From assembly GCA_030765405.1 (NCBI GenBank), contig JAVCCP010000042.1:1-64000 (forward strand): a stretch of DNA of 64,000 bases, given 5' to 3'. Within the stretch, counting starts at the first letter, position 1. Each line of letters starts with the position of its first letter. Both the position numbers and the translations under genes were made by a program. The notes beneath the pieces are model-generated. The model was given only the letters and a program-made list of their open reading frames with translations. It did no database searches and was not told where the DNA came from. The DNA is from Candidatus Ancaeobacter aquaticus. Its GTDB lineage: Bacteria; Auribacterota; Ancaeobacteria; Ancaeobacterales; Ancaeobacteraceae. Of this stretch, positions 63,201 to 64,000 are shown one piece after another.

Positions 63201-63999
63201 TCTCAAAACCATCTTTAAGAGTGGCGATTTTTCTCGAACCACCAGTATCAAGTAGGCCTTTCGCAGAACCGCCAGTGTCACTCAAAACACCCTTAAACTT
63301 ACGCACACCCAGCTCTCTTAGTTTATCTTTTAACCCTTCTAAATGCCTAGGATCAACTTTTACGCCTGAAGCCTGCAATGCAAGTAAAAGGTTCAGTTTT
63401 GCTTGATGCTTTGTTTTAAGCTGTTTGTGTGTAGGTGTCTTCGAATATGAAGTGGTATATTTCTGTTTTCTTCCCTGTCTATCATATGATTGAATGCTCA
63501 TAGTGTCTGTTGTAACCGAACCGTTCTTCAGGGAAGTTACTGTTGAGCGGTGTGTCAGCTGACCTAGCGAGTTATAAGCCATAGATGACTTGTATATAGC
63601 GCCTTTGCGGTCAGGATTCTTACTGTCAAAAATAACCTTTCCACGCTGACTGGTAATATTGCCGAAACCATCATACTGGATATCAGAAATTTGCTCTTTT
63701 GTATGATTATCTTTTGACCATGTCTCAACAGTCTTTGACGCGACCTTATTACTATCACCATAGTACTTGATATTGGTTGAAAGCGTTCTTGTATATGAAT
63801 TTTCCGGATCATTGCTCCAGACAGTCACATCAGTAGTCGTAGCACGGCCCAATATATCAAAGCCTAAAGCACGGTAAAGCTGTCTGATATGTTTTTTCGG
63901 ACAAGCAGAATCGTTAAATGTCTCTGTTATCCTGGATATAACAAATCCAAGGGCGTTAAATCTCGTACCACTTACAACCTGCTTATAAGTACGATTTAA
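33268..63999 (-). CDS. Giant multidomain protein, at least 10,243 residues, N-terminus outside the window
   Basis: The frame is open without a stop from the right window edge to TAA 33268-33270. The first in-frame TTG (63852) is not a convincing start, since codons upstream to 63999 are open and continue the same repeat type. Order from N to C: YD/RHS-like repeats (63435-63999); long Lys/Glu/Asp-rich coiled coil (about 57000-63400); a globular part near 54800-56000; hydrophobic stretches near 52500-53860; coiled coil; helicase-type motor 1 (46520-48070); helical sequence; transmembrane patch (41800-41995); SecA-like motor 2 (38800-41100); beta-helix (36320-36720); coiled coil; C-terminal region. 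No protease, lectin or adhesion domain was recognised. A cell-surface or secreted role is likely from comparison with giant genes of Omnitrophota, but unproven. Confidence 0.9.
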   Translation of the reverse strand, partial: LNRTYKQVVSGTRFNALGFVISRITETFNDSACPKKHIRQLYRALGFDILGRATTTDVTVWSNDPENSYTRTLSTNIKYYGDSNKVASKTVETWSKDNHTKEQISDIQYDGFGNITSQRGKVIFDSKNPDRKGAIYKSSMAYNSLGQLTHRSTVTSLKNGSVTTDTMSIQSYDRQGRKQKYTTSYSKTPTHKQLKTKHQAKLNLLLALQASGVKVDPRHLEGLKDKLRELGVRKFKGVLSDTGGSAKGLLDTGGSRKIATLKDGFEIIGKQPSIQERIKEYAAARAEKKEGDIETADLEKEYAAELEALLNDPKLPAKDRKNLDIARGEFVGASKSAEPYGSSTSVESVKYDGNGNATGRDAATMDSRGTKTTEGLNGSKKVETKEELAKAVKEEAKKAAWEKMTPEEREVAEKQEKIDKLDERMEKEIAGGMPRWEAKLRHEYRLKKIEGKIKESSGPIRFLGTTFPGNAESFYVMMRVMTKMWQASDKEKAAEEKAKAQSEADGNALQDAVNDKLAEGYKDKLEDSQKELKTQQGEAEDLDKDLDRKLKDNNTAQEKNKDAANTNTAAIKAKEEELKNKDLTDEQRDNLKNELKGLNDEKTQLKNKLEDLKNNNESMTTKRKDLSDDMLRTQADIDGYKKLMEDCAVPTAEKQRKQVEEAVRSGEMSIEEASELGYGVQAMASTADGTTTINIIAKSLPSLSFSTLSAGHEKMTQSQLVDAMKNKREDFAEQVDDYIESNSSSIRSHEQNVLGSYRDRADHLISMRDDSLDKAKDQGNDINEQRKKIKQALDNKDTSPEDRAKYKENLKLLDQISTQLQKVGLDLIQTDMWTMKDKQLNAYMNGVGNKLKHASMLVNSAALNVRQIEFISKNSKDLKPKELRALIADYTKRMAMMEKSLKNLGNEKLMKDFKNALSDGQGLIGDVNVTINRRKQKEHLANKIAQGEKKLEAMAKAVVADITNLFADVTKGKGLEAMVEAAVANVTKIFADVATMKKIFDAKEDYKKMLVALESDNAAYEARLDNIISGKPMTEEDRKLMQQGRTNSRNLVAGVQSYLTLESTPEKMKKKGLPLSEKDKARIEKHRKKIVNALDNMDYNLMGNLAGRSRYIVVGLEAKAKLSIRSQQIGQMALKLSGPENAEQRNKLLSMRQSLRQEFGKINKQLDNLFTNVYSSIELSSEDMVESAEKTAGRVGIAIQALDLAHQKGISKSDQAYFTEKFDEITGLLGKIRAGDVEADKMLDDIMANIKGPMKAAMAIKGNHDNVSNIDAETKKLTAAIAAGSKELKNLPDTEDRKKKKKVLEETITENRKKLEELQGLKDELSAWDNEIGGVLSQLISDEKQTDKDKKLTEKQRAEFSEKVANAQTINKAAGTWLDLFDKSSSIKGITANDKKTLDNQRALLLTRVKDARDGGFAVFANLEDIIKKSGVMIVGVEKRAELNKSLENIEEKIGDKKIAKLQREVAELDKTAEAYIAGNNPEKAKTASAQADEKRKQIKALQQAVSPEKKEEYTAIMDILKNQIDKIAIYNSDGELTGGILDDLTLIDMLSDEAYKDMEKTFNTVTFISQAAGQILYNDEFLLKQLDQTDKDVLVAQRGKIFSALKSLDGSPESLRNIQNMLYGNSVTINGIVAKAEYKLKMDKLGTTVKSLDKAIGMLTEKITNAKTTKKERAELTTQKADYKQQLKAYSLLQKRMKSEQGKINSVMQMFYKGDKISGPSLKKINNIIKNAGYVANVFDVLPQSLLSSKNSAIVKGVTKKLLKALDEIKGGTDASYKKLKDITARTDSITKSVTAESVLQKAKNLIKLDPKDPEKYKELNKILDTKLSEIARDIKKLADPEQKISKEEYKQMAQRHEEIKNVMKMDESREAVNNHNTGGTKTAVDKWLKGANVIISKLEEKRIAIMADPKSDPTGSELKKVNDKLKTAKDDRTKLLCGKDKKLVSEVGEKDKIIQEKMEEKAKLVVEIKTKIEDVKKLHKSGKLKELEKEVKALGKLKISFFKLTGEIQKETNLRTQLLVRRATEDKTGKTIDGIAQTIKQRAPPESSNVKLALDAREKSQPICNTYQADFLKTLENYLGDKYSPKQKKELLSKYTTRGTQSKQTITDMLNADTLKEDLKTASDSADTFYQENVKLAEAKVKEAQQNVDNLKTKISNFESTIQSIESGEFYRGRSADINSMKNTIESTRQELAVAEEVVVQRQNAVDVENEKHDQLKKNIEKNIEDKKFALDVYNEALQKNVDMLSKLHESPKSEDIKRNIDVIKDCKELFKQNIYKHQIPEHLSKLKDKMVYIKNKLDNKHTERGAYEGDTSSFEYQNLSRYISSAERVYKKAEAEFTAAEKDYAAFETAKSAYIKRLKGVKDAYTAYKDPSVADKETAWNSVADKIGFVSNLARAADYSYKIMLKGINYEGPNRDKVREVCNLYLARVEPLSRTGTTEEIKNLASDGQMLLGKDGFFAVVETSKNSAKKIDPKPDSFKGDKSAYPKAKKCQDMGEGYIADAADKALLLIMGKDKEGVALSENKREKLLEGLQEDVKHAARVSSASEQFLGVAHNADPRPETRAMLKEFIKSPKAFLNSDKFRDLKPYQKAALLKALDTLTDKEIVMSDGTKKKATHKDLLAAHFKKNFKEFSKNYGSMKKNLDTIWGELNKKDINWDIVGQKLKENKEYQKGIGKSNDFSNFVANLAVLPLSNVKKISIISDPPDTSMDLHKSSKHKMDEKYTDFNFGSVSDIAALAGIGVDFTSADGKKFDSKKGKERGNYLSRRAKAYTIGMGHVSNYSNDSSREQGVAKRNIVKVTYDGVDYTIDVSNDDIKNDNMFKNKVAGGFWFHWDHECTVTVTGRGEPVKKYISEEYIKQLIQRGQNVKSSRGEQLVRYTDADGKVKNMLIKRDELLIETPAWFVSEHDFNSIQKLGRDTAAGEKPLVPKDFRLVATVDYADSLKERETVTGGKTTYYLIKNKTLDKYSVNLNIHYKSTVLNMSDVEGDILTYKAAEGRKNDTWESISSGKDFSEVADDKGRFSAAWAGFVAGFKDAGRKTVGLVSDDEAEYFFGINYERPDLNLIESADRTESSYDASKNGAVTKVQDAQRLIDLFDYLDKSKANETAKAMVEEKINNYVKEGIIDQKYISYGFYNNVVPWFGGGDKYAVSAMANEGRVGTEILKTDIGHSDIVSLLKEKGGKLDAKLLDNLEKFSEGLDLRAGKNTQFEASNKLGLYLTADALKSKQTQNNLFWDAHKLQVEGQIKLLVGDYKAAVGLFEEAEKIAKKSSKISSKVDPLFEQLKSLNASIGDWGYTNRTTAVLFDPTLRKVSIEYRNNLIEAALQLRYDNDGMLDLDSIDAMESKLKDIAGASVVGFNTNTNDILARLGANKVVAEIGSTVIEFVAVVLVTLGVGAVAKAIVQVGAKYSKFLFAVSLMIEGTTIPQAMALAKLTTETGMKAELIRKALQVMNKFRGLLGALKAAETYGDEAVKLFNSGADLGAIFKVLSATQKSSLLANLGVGANTLDKMFDVYRTISTLVQSSKGLAMFGSAAAETARTGGALSEIITSGGKHLLNQGSWISAGGRKWGTKIGYEMMLRSSLKGALYSTGHGAYNMARIGVATEIFTSIANGKMPTFAHLVTTFANGLKSGIYMAPLFALAPPMDFYMHMAKAKGFLGIVPRFVGNYVTAVAGKGFVKGTASWIGQTTIGKAVTAGFNAITRNLLANLANNKLIGWAVRGIGDKVIFPLISGYKAFAQSGLGRLQDQFFSFNSIQRLWTFSAAHAVLHQSAKVILTLVARVINKGDKLSNFQKNFIENVAMKIGEMSILLIPMATLVQIRQQYVLGEFTRRIKKSTKMKKISRVQQREILNKIASPENQGLTLEQVLSKKQAQEIFGEMSKMVIDRPVFDQILDSDLAKGFKKEFNNKLSGKSNGEQLIILEKMQEKILEKHSEGKKADWLEHNFAQAKQAQIMHEQGSWNTRYMTEDKKLDYLKDLSTGKNKTFAIDGVEVKLHLNKRLSSAVEKFAKGEYNRLSRIRYEKVVELGSKEKGHEQELINQAITEEITMEKFKEDMTKIKGKKKTKRISDTIEKILTGEHKQHKEAFKTLAESALSDYYIAQQVSKMAEITEEHTKNKDIMTHSDKVKLAEKQVEALKTELGKTSETAQIKRRALNKMRNMAEVNEILLRISPLGRTLSSTQRIQILTELKGALKGDAKAVKQLIKKINQHTRVKSKLEMNKEKETKLDTDITETTKSLKKAENKYKKLLQDRSVPQEKVNAAEAEVKLLEKRVSELNGQKSRASRVLKRLNKIIEIIETIDNFKAQKNAFEGLTARNKIIDMLIEVESSKMAEESFETKLAQEAKGTQAYTKYNAERTELERNIEKSQRKINAQEKILNNEKKSTANRSEALKKIQLETTKINMIENAISKLNSKFKSKFSETALERRTKTANRRLTKAKKRAKNYNAQLETINKKESSGTKLTPEETAKRNKIKENINRQNKIIESSTSKLGKLNTLNEILKNAGNNSALRSQALQLIEATFKMNYLAELINNPGTLEGLNISNVGKRVAEAAFKKLYSETLNNVEDIALKLETQQYQRDTVGKQIKASEKIYEEKVKTKTELKSKLKKAIDSNNMKDITKYKNKLNGLEKEMSKKMAEIKVLEGIKERIDSGDVSIIEKIEFLNKFRDGDISFLGQSVGESPGGIDIVKSYARSKMNKLSIEYRQKQLDAAKTVGEKAMLLNKWKQSGRLDSEIADKVRTNGELNNDRIADLTNAVNDFVGRELSKLSYELFGPMEVGRLAGLLAGAQTRKVYVEGANNEKILVNESLRVEAHKILDYKVQVEYEIVLYKKSLINKKSAVIAAATEILEGKDSHRFHQLVKELAASSITGVISEARENAGGAKTSDVEIARKALNLLKEARALNVELIKEIADSYGVTVKTVKNLIKNKTVDKAIKKGIREIENNIFKNDITDIAYRVSVEVVSYMGFIAAAPNMTEAQKKDAIEEFKSEIEKLKSEDGKTAKDAENALKEKMKNKGMDAHAIERAIKSLMENGKLVIEGLKTDMINKNFLKMLSENADTIILNVAERKHAETQTEQFTEVLKSILKNKNIKVSSVQQLRKMTNKQLEEILTVEEYKKIVEELRSERETAKNEIDTKRAEMLKRENKVKEMDKGSEKDAAKKVLEVDQKAADEYIEARASKAAFEFEIAKGLEGKGLEKLFMERFKQFKSTLKNHMEHVKAGRKIKLEILRKIRSSDKLKEIYRRVKRNKEAVFKSDEIGEIFKLLKGEGIITPDKTMNFQKANALVDAVFETFLLIGGKGFKMSTVGNRVVDGLLRGCDVAASTGAGKTIAGLKAIIIQSLTRQGGSNSIFSVENYDAVLKITAGKPGGPAQFLHKHMLELFGIEVMDVRSQIKAARNGDPTSLLEALKNKNVVVVMDYLTQSHLNNMYAEHPDIVKALKKQDLVIFDEFQRVVNEQTSVVQGSGKQGLTVTQMRTLDMAIDIIDIAELGTAEEVNEAFTKGKKAQYKIEEGEVHINEAAALKILKKLARAGITNLSAQNIRSIVKGKVLKYKGQKDLILSKGELFPTNELYGVQRDQIMHDFEYIYTIGKGLNRKAAAKGKEAPVNLKKIGTSTTSRESSVLDLFKTSGHNQIRVGMSATMPELGRYITGNEQVVVNRSIFEASKFKVKLTSGGQPEIINSFANRIMKSANRGQPAGEYNGTIVHISDKGMRKAFINELKKRGVSSEKIRSIDDLSTAEQIAGDIAPKIAEKGYIVVTTERGGTGVDYSGKVIDSFRLNAERGTSSSLAQWRGRINRGGAARLALGQATLLVNGKALGESLTRLLSSKSDFASISNKWKKLGKTDAHMKKMHKSLTQLQQDFVTNKGKINITETGLNKLLEINAQYLESKATSLAVDSLRTKMLRGELVLNPFKELLMSVASSDRAMVQSMIEATVGGKGGSDNIFLSETMKTGEMLGKESFQKYKQEAIEKAELLKKLFKGKGKNYDALIDQLFRVEQLREFEKEGVYESVKTREDASILRARTIRDLVSVNRTLSTYQLKTRETGKAPEKASVWTETIARSAVSRLHGIDTSNISESEFSEVVESLKKTNNLQGAPQFVNKYIIPALSKSDKEEDKKLLQGYNEYQRLQLREDFATADISVQLPMLLEKIPNASVLAKILFTGTMMEPDQIADLLNSDNIANIDNNDDLLILMDVARKVSDMADQSGFVGVSWINTDNMGQIADRLSNLIDVNGNVKVDKSLSKKNQDSQRELVLSATANFFRGINKDTDIASDTRVMNLSAKALNMASVDTGTDEGDLNRMELLSAMASNQSALKDHLASVEARINDQITNVELQLTDATLDAAERSNLNKNNIELNKQLDNVRRQQDEAGKIVGNMVKLSNKLNPTKMNPAQLEKALNIFNAIARDDLPGFAITYDVQLLVGSLTRQLTLAMSAVGGVMDVNVRSGSLETALRVYKNLKSTVENTHLNKIIDKSQLNTIARKIVLQAKNLSDADTIKEAPDRETIMANAINIMVELSGIADTSGIMNNVTAFIQDTKNSRQDRIVVAAQFVAADPDAALSPIIQSIITDYVSYFSDEETLRDPERWTARMGKSLTAIISATPIEFIIPSVLTGIHSLNLNEEQKEQREDQLEQCQNVLIIARRGNKDLVNALVSKLSGLDAGTASVNQIAVASDIMDTVLGRKDINKDTLNAAAINLIKVAAEAKGQEGEKQVELYNTKARLIVAVSNTVNVPALISSGKLDKEGVEQLARASRETFEILARQEAKTPDQVLLMGYLVNAMIKTGAVKDAKELVENNMVELVMAVDNGYDTADSAKKREFINVWSELRNWINSDCSTDVFGETTVAKWNDLLETSPMKTIVAEAEKTKVDLASLSLAVKLAFDSEEGLSDELIEMLEKFGVKVTEDTTYADIAQQINTSDAAKDKSFKSADFVNSIVEMAAQPENSVEYENAVKTLTKVFGLNEADVKAAIKKARTISKKQKIDFKTLLRDTIVASIVDSDVVKKIAGNERNRNVTVEIRDLSKGQRQGKTGDVDLDLNEVTPEAFRDNETYLSYVLNANGYNDIMAILRGAALDDYTFDEMALFLNEFIDFNVGEVGIPPELLTQLHIYDDQTKQVSQLALAKRDVAKAINNAKKANKKRIGSGKTTDGRTYKGIGDLYIGEIIDIADKRGVKTEDALMFAGYASAEAKAIVKALKRVYNIQKIMGKEVVIKKVIKSIRLESLKNALKKGGMEDLIDQCMFGLKDVFADREKLSVDDFIVKYEKKNPNAIKLVAYLEALEKKEKAVEKPSVRKIAEVVNLEEYRKERGFAAGLINKVYKNNKQVAGWVACAGIVLGALFLTATPVLAATAVGTAVGSIVLDKVYTSPVTYVMGLALGGIATHYARQIVLNADLAVVDTGIADVKGDFEEFIKKEMRKDKDKRADLTLMVTSGRYFKQIIHTLKTSKNIEVVQELMDIICGIPDVAVKTRGLVESAVSAVNNNENFTEGDREQIIANGFTYAKDGFSVTIDFAGTSREDLPNIIDDRANVNARKIGKEQIRQIRVALKGIADVDNMDISELTAYLHAEFKKESSAAIDAIKKLLGARTDDLEKRIQEQRQKGEELTDEEIIDASVNVNIAYMLANGWEGLRPLQLLGGALMGQGKVANIGTGQGKTEIYVLPLYINALTGDPAVQVTVTDEFARSDSGRNKPVFELLGVNVKAVDKKDKDGMRELFKHGKKGRTVVYIGWADLNFTHVEDLDRSDEEKILPEMFSYVNLDEIDALICEGGATAFILAVGGRPLTEAEKAPGIAADDTALSLLPHVTMTRPKFETAEKRIKRLEAEKALTLEKKIAKKHMDKRLEDVGDLVDINPANQSIEFKSAAEKFLKERYEDAKALGADMPSFERFKSLVKTAIHVRIFTLKNTDYNLAYKPKTVNGEVQKYENGEVIYETDSDGKPIMVIRLINKGSGQNTDQRQERDRGIMLDIKERHEGVVVYSDNKTSGKVSGRDILNKIKLISGSSGSAISEAFERELKGLGIVSAYEGVFDVPTFNSVIRRFDGTRFSQTVEERFEQIKKEADKMFENHKQPGLNFYSTGGQAVNDYIKYIDEMVERTLKDAGFEKDTEKGKKEWREMEIKVRTMVAPHIDVDATIEKLLKESEFDEGTKEWDTLKEKLTKDLEPYRTFEIPVSPAIKDELAKAYGTQSLDAIEKALKKMKQARDKHRKENIDELVKKGLDKGLLTRLSRIHVLDDRQSDIQRYEAYSGEPASMVFATPIAGRGNDFGLTKFKEIKERLTKFLKGNNMPVSISEDLEKLRDELYSIRDDDYDTCMRLREPVMKKIKKLFSALKSDPRLAGVLEDLQDLEDRFYGAEVNGYHVIISGPPLSDRVYLQNIGRGGRAGAPTSTVTLFCYETDNPGVIHKGLLVENKKLATKFETNFGKLKGLRDIYMIPQLEEEMALLEKEMAPLWKEMASQIDKKAADKLKALYERLKTAKEVLDERLKTAKEAFATIYKNKSDREKEKKIQLSESDLSNIMLWKDLKNKIETTKIVSTRKSLKKKLVLLEKKMTPVHIQIASIEKDLADIVKQGQDAIDLLETERRLADKRFEEPEYAKAELFGEIKRGVVSDSASASKALLDYVFGNYEKSKDINQPKALKSLKADLAVLGVDTRGLTADKVSELKDKLVGMQLPLLTSKAIEKTFVDIKDEILKEQGKLSKYDPSKLGKISDKKMKKLVEKFNKKLDEIYSKLQGDVFERVARIAFEMLKTQQEEKETETRFDEDKFVKNTKKAADDLAKETINKRKEAIAIAEKEPVKVTRLERLIDSITRSPVVLGIVALKNRIFGEPVIGGSIQTYKEKLSEKEFQAYQKVLDIQMGEIAKINPINAVRIIATAEEQEDLEFAGAGISVDLTSGEIVVTKTEKAAEKTAAREIEAPAVEEAVAPVELMGVPEVKGADITVRVSKTETRTGKIAQEMLKNRDLTEGERVEINIQRENEKGEVVGEENISIVLTDAMISNLHDDPMILEKVLSGENYTLNETDKGTEPMNLIVVEKDGVRTVVDVGPEVSTEYKQALDMVRTGKAGKVTVTDNGAILVGDVLITKDASIAAGAIIMNSRLLGNVNVAPGAVVWDSEITSGEIGMGAVVKGVTFTNVNIGAQALVRNGAGGEGSEIKVGERSHVVNVRGKNVTIGIAATVEDLEVDEEKGSVTVGDGTTVSDVKSEEDVLELSATKDEIIVGIFDEKGFNRPHTINLADKALTEKALKERMMPEVDKDEEKFRRRLQELQFKSQLGELKGKKKFIEYLKLLRQFKGLAKLIGRSVADKIGASDKAVEKRSEFKKELAKKIKAPVDLLNKNYEKSKASYEKLVKESPTAGNLLGLAKSIFGQCIATKLSGLISLFSETDEKAMKSAEAEVIRQTGILKANEVKLAEMEHMLANPSAAIEAERKSIQEELSAKIAELQKIQQEINRSSEGVKDWREMLKAAGERVENARIAMNKEIQAYNKELERLKSIYKYTEKSDGSTLFTSELQPFITVPSYYKFRNRPEELRVQFEKDLANAKAIGKQLDDMRSEYDAAKTAYDETSKKVDSLQELSNKKASLDREIKLLQEKNERQADVVKNSLEKQLEAKKNEIAATREALNKAVENKKKVLADRAGTKKKIEEFEKELFEAELAFRKTLDIDPENAEALEGIAQITLIRAYIENPGSVSLMDIQQAFISTESKEIARHKELELIKSLNVGVTDKQAEKMYALIDALEKAGWSKEKLYELSLDKLVATVTDSTENRVKNIVALLSETPEMTQNNKDMIEFLVTLGENLTYPHNRTTGFIRKSIADNPEREVFVSMLFTNDPFSKSHVDSLYNKMTKDGKVDTDRLTISDVYDVLSDLGDNEIERDVFANALIQRLGANEYEALDVRNTAQKMKEAGYTCSLTSILQAMNMLKGDEEMENKIVDEFMKDRPKLLARLKVMSGGVFDPDTLVNKLEDMRKKGLATTALAEILLALELSREASLASVVTNQVAGITSSVKDEVPEGDSAFVIDIDEALQKDSLVLKNMKNGVMDKSHIVWFSSTKTAVEIEALLKENEISLVREDVETFVVGVKSKAEAKLLKNKMNKRVAAAFADRVFNAISAINENLPSGKKIPDSKVFILTSAENFKNLFYTAAKEFLYAIFSSDGKEFIVSSEAISLLEKIAPDTYNEIKSIVGDAPVYFLPEMTKDSDAIDEYEKMKTTERHAYLWLETELRVA
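36320..36720 (-). other. Left-handed beta-helix (hexapeptide) segment of the giant protein
   Basis: About 130 residues with repeated hydrophobic-Gly/Asn-x-x pattern: GAIIMNSRLLGNVNVAPGA, GMGAVVKGVTFTNVNIGA, then VGDGTTVSD. The period of about six residues is that of hexapeptide beta-helices of acyltransferases and GlgC. It is preceded by Val-rich beta strands and followed by coiled coil. A structural spacer or ligand-binding role is possible. Confidence 0.65.
38490..38549 (-). repeat. 33-bp tandem repeat in the giant gene
   Basis: A 27-base identical block occurs at 38490-38516 and 38523-38549, giving the residues ERLKTAKE twice (11-residue period). It lies just after the GRGGRAG motif of motor 2, in a helical insert. 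Confidence 0.85.
38594..38656 (-). repeat. 21-bp heptad repeat in the giant gene
   Basis: Three units starting at 38594, 38615 and 38636 encode EMALLEK, EMAPLWK and EMASQID. A seven-residue period with hydrophobic positions is a short coiled coil made by DNA-level duplication. Confidence 0.8.
38800..41100 (-). other. SecA-like motor domain of the giant protein (motor 2)
   Basis: The segment follows SecA almost throughout: LRPLQLLGGALMGQGKVA, Walker A GTGQGKT (40993-41013), ALTGDPAVQVTVTDEFA, NRPLFEFLG-like NKPVFELLGVNV, Walker B DEID (40672-40683), SGSSGSA where SecA has GMTGTA, QTVEERFEQI, ATPIAGRGNDFG (39162-39195) and GRGGRAG (38809-38829). The catalytic residues for ATP use appear present. 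The C-terminal zinc motif of SecA is not found. In SecA this motor pushes polypeptides through SecYEG; here it is one part of a giant chain. Confidence 0.85.
41800..41995 (-). other. Transmembrane patch before motor 2
   Basis: Two hydrophobic stretches, GWVACAGIVLGALFLTA with PVLAATAVGTAVGSIVL, and YVMGLALGGIATHYA, are long enough to cross a membrane two or three times. They precede the SecA-like motor by about 800 bases of coding sequence. Confidence 0.7.
46520..48070 (-). other. Helicase/SecA-superfamily motor domain of the giant protein (motor 1)
   Basis: Motif I STGAGKT (47989-48009), motif II DEFQ (47623-47634), motif III GMSATM (47050-47067), motif V TTERGGTGVDY and motif VI QWRGRINRGG (46576-46605) occur in the usual order for superfamily 2 ATPases. 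Spacing is close to that of SecA, but the sequence is more diverged than motor 2. The arginine finger positions in motif VI are kept, so ATP hydrolysis is likely. Confidence 0.8.
52500..53860 (-). other. Hydrophobic, possibly membrane-associated region of the giant protein
   Basis: STVIEFVAVVLVTLGVGAVA, FLFAVSLMIEG, MAPLFALAPPMDFYM and MSILLIPMATLV are spaced hydrophobic helices, more than in other helical parts. Several contain Gly and Ala and may insert in or lie on a membrane. Polarity relative to the other transmembrane patch is not clear. Confidence 0.5.
61021..61152 (-). repeat. 72-bp tandem repeat in the giant gene
   Basis: Two units, starting at 61021 and 61093, encode LEAMVEAAVANVTKIFADV and LEAMAKAVVADITNLFADV. 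The 24-residue period and high DNA similarity indicate a rather recent internal duplication. Confidence 0.85.
63435..63999 (-). repeat. RHS/YD-like repeats at the upstream edge
   Basis: Five units of the form [YF]-x-x-x-G followed by a beta strand occur: FNALGFVISRITET, YRALGFDILGRATT, YDGFGNITSQRGK, YNSLGQLTHRSTV and YDRQGRKQKYTTS. A further isolated one, YDGNGNATGRD, lies near 62950. This is the YD-repeat pattern of RHS/teneurin proteins, which fold as shells around cargo. The array continues beyond the window. Confidence 0.75.
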
Positions 64000-64000
64000 T

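Noticed and set aside
62591-63406. A 271-codon plus-strand frame opposite the giant gene
   Set aside because: It is antisense to the Lys/Glu-rich coiled coil, has a Ser/Phe-rich composition typical of a shadow frame, and has no binding site. Other plus-strand frames opposite the giant gene (for example 33539-34252 and 35978-36475) were dismissed for the same reason.
63852-63852. Start of the giant gene at the TTG
   Set aside because: The frame is open to the window edge and the upstream codons encode further YD-like repeat units.
1-64000. CRISPR array, tRNA or rRNA genes
   Set aside because: No regularly spaced direct repeats, no tRNA-like cloverleaf and no rRNA segment were noticed in a reading by eye; a covariance-model search would be needed to be certain.

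Overview
This is an AT-rich bacterial chromosome segment carried almost entirely on the minus strand. Several traits together suggest an uncultured lineage of the Omnitrophota (OP3) type: an uninterrupted reading frame of more than 30 kb, menaquinone synthesis by the futalosine route, GlgC, several AAA+DUF4143 ATPases, and many small decayed genes. This assignment is inference; no rRNA or marker gene lies in the window.

Left part (1-6700). After the tail of a plus-strand gene come two small secreted proteins, one of them an archaemetzincin-like protein that has lost two zinc-ligand histidines. Next are a 127-bp element with perfect terminal inverted repeats, a 1074-residue membrane protein combining a CPBP-like intramembrane region, two HExxH motifs and a C-terminal Fic domain, a translationally coupled 58-residue ORF, and the first of three AAA/DUF4143 ATPases.

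Menaquinone operon (6707-13368). Seven tightly packed or overlapping minus-strand genes run ubiD, ubiA, ubiX, mqnE, mqnA, mqnC, ubiE. They cover chorismate dehydration, aminofutalosine formation, the radical-SAM cyclisation, prenylation, decarboxylation and final methylation. MqnB, MqnD and the aminofutalosine deaminase are not in the window.

Middle part (13536-30854). This mixes envelope and carbohydrate genes: a DUF1189-like membrane protein, a lipoprotein, a TPR protein, an MFS transporter, a STAS protein paired with GlgC, an iron-dependent alcohol dehydrogenase, an NrnA-like DHH phosphoesterase, and a GT4/GH65 pair. Between them lie decayed genes: a flavin-reductase tail, an MscS channel that lost its pore helix, and half of a response regulator. 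Small palindromic and dispersed repeats are scattered through the region, and two more AAA/DUF4143 ATPases are present. It ends with a SurA-N-like exported protein and an anchored alpha-helical protein, both downstream of the giant gene and on its strand.

Right half (33268-64000). A single minus-strand frame stays open to the window edge, giving at least 10,243 codons, and its start lies outside. From N to C it shows RHS/YD-like repeats, very long Lys/Glu-rich coiled-coil stretches, hydrophobic segments, a first helicase-type motor, alpha-helical sequence, a short transmembrane patch, a second motor clearly related to SecA, a hexapeptide beta-helix, more coiled coil and a small C-terminal region. 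Two complete nucleotide-driven motors inside one giant polypeptide is the most striking feature of the window.
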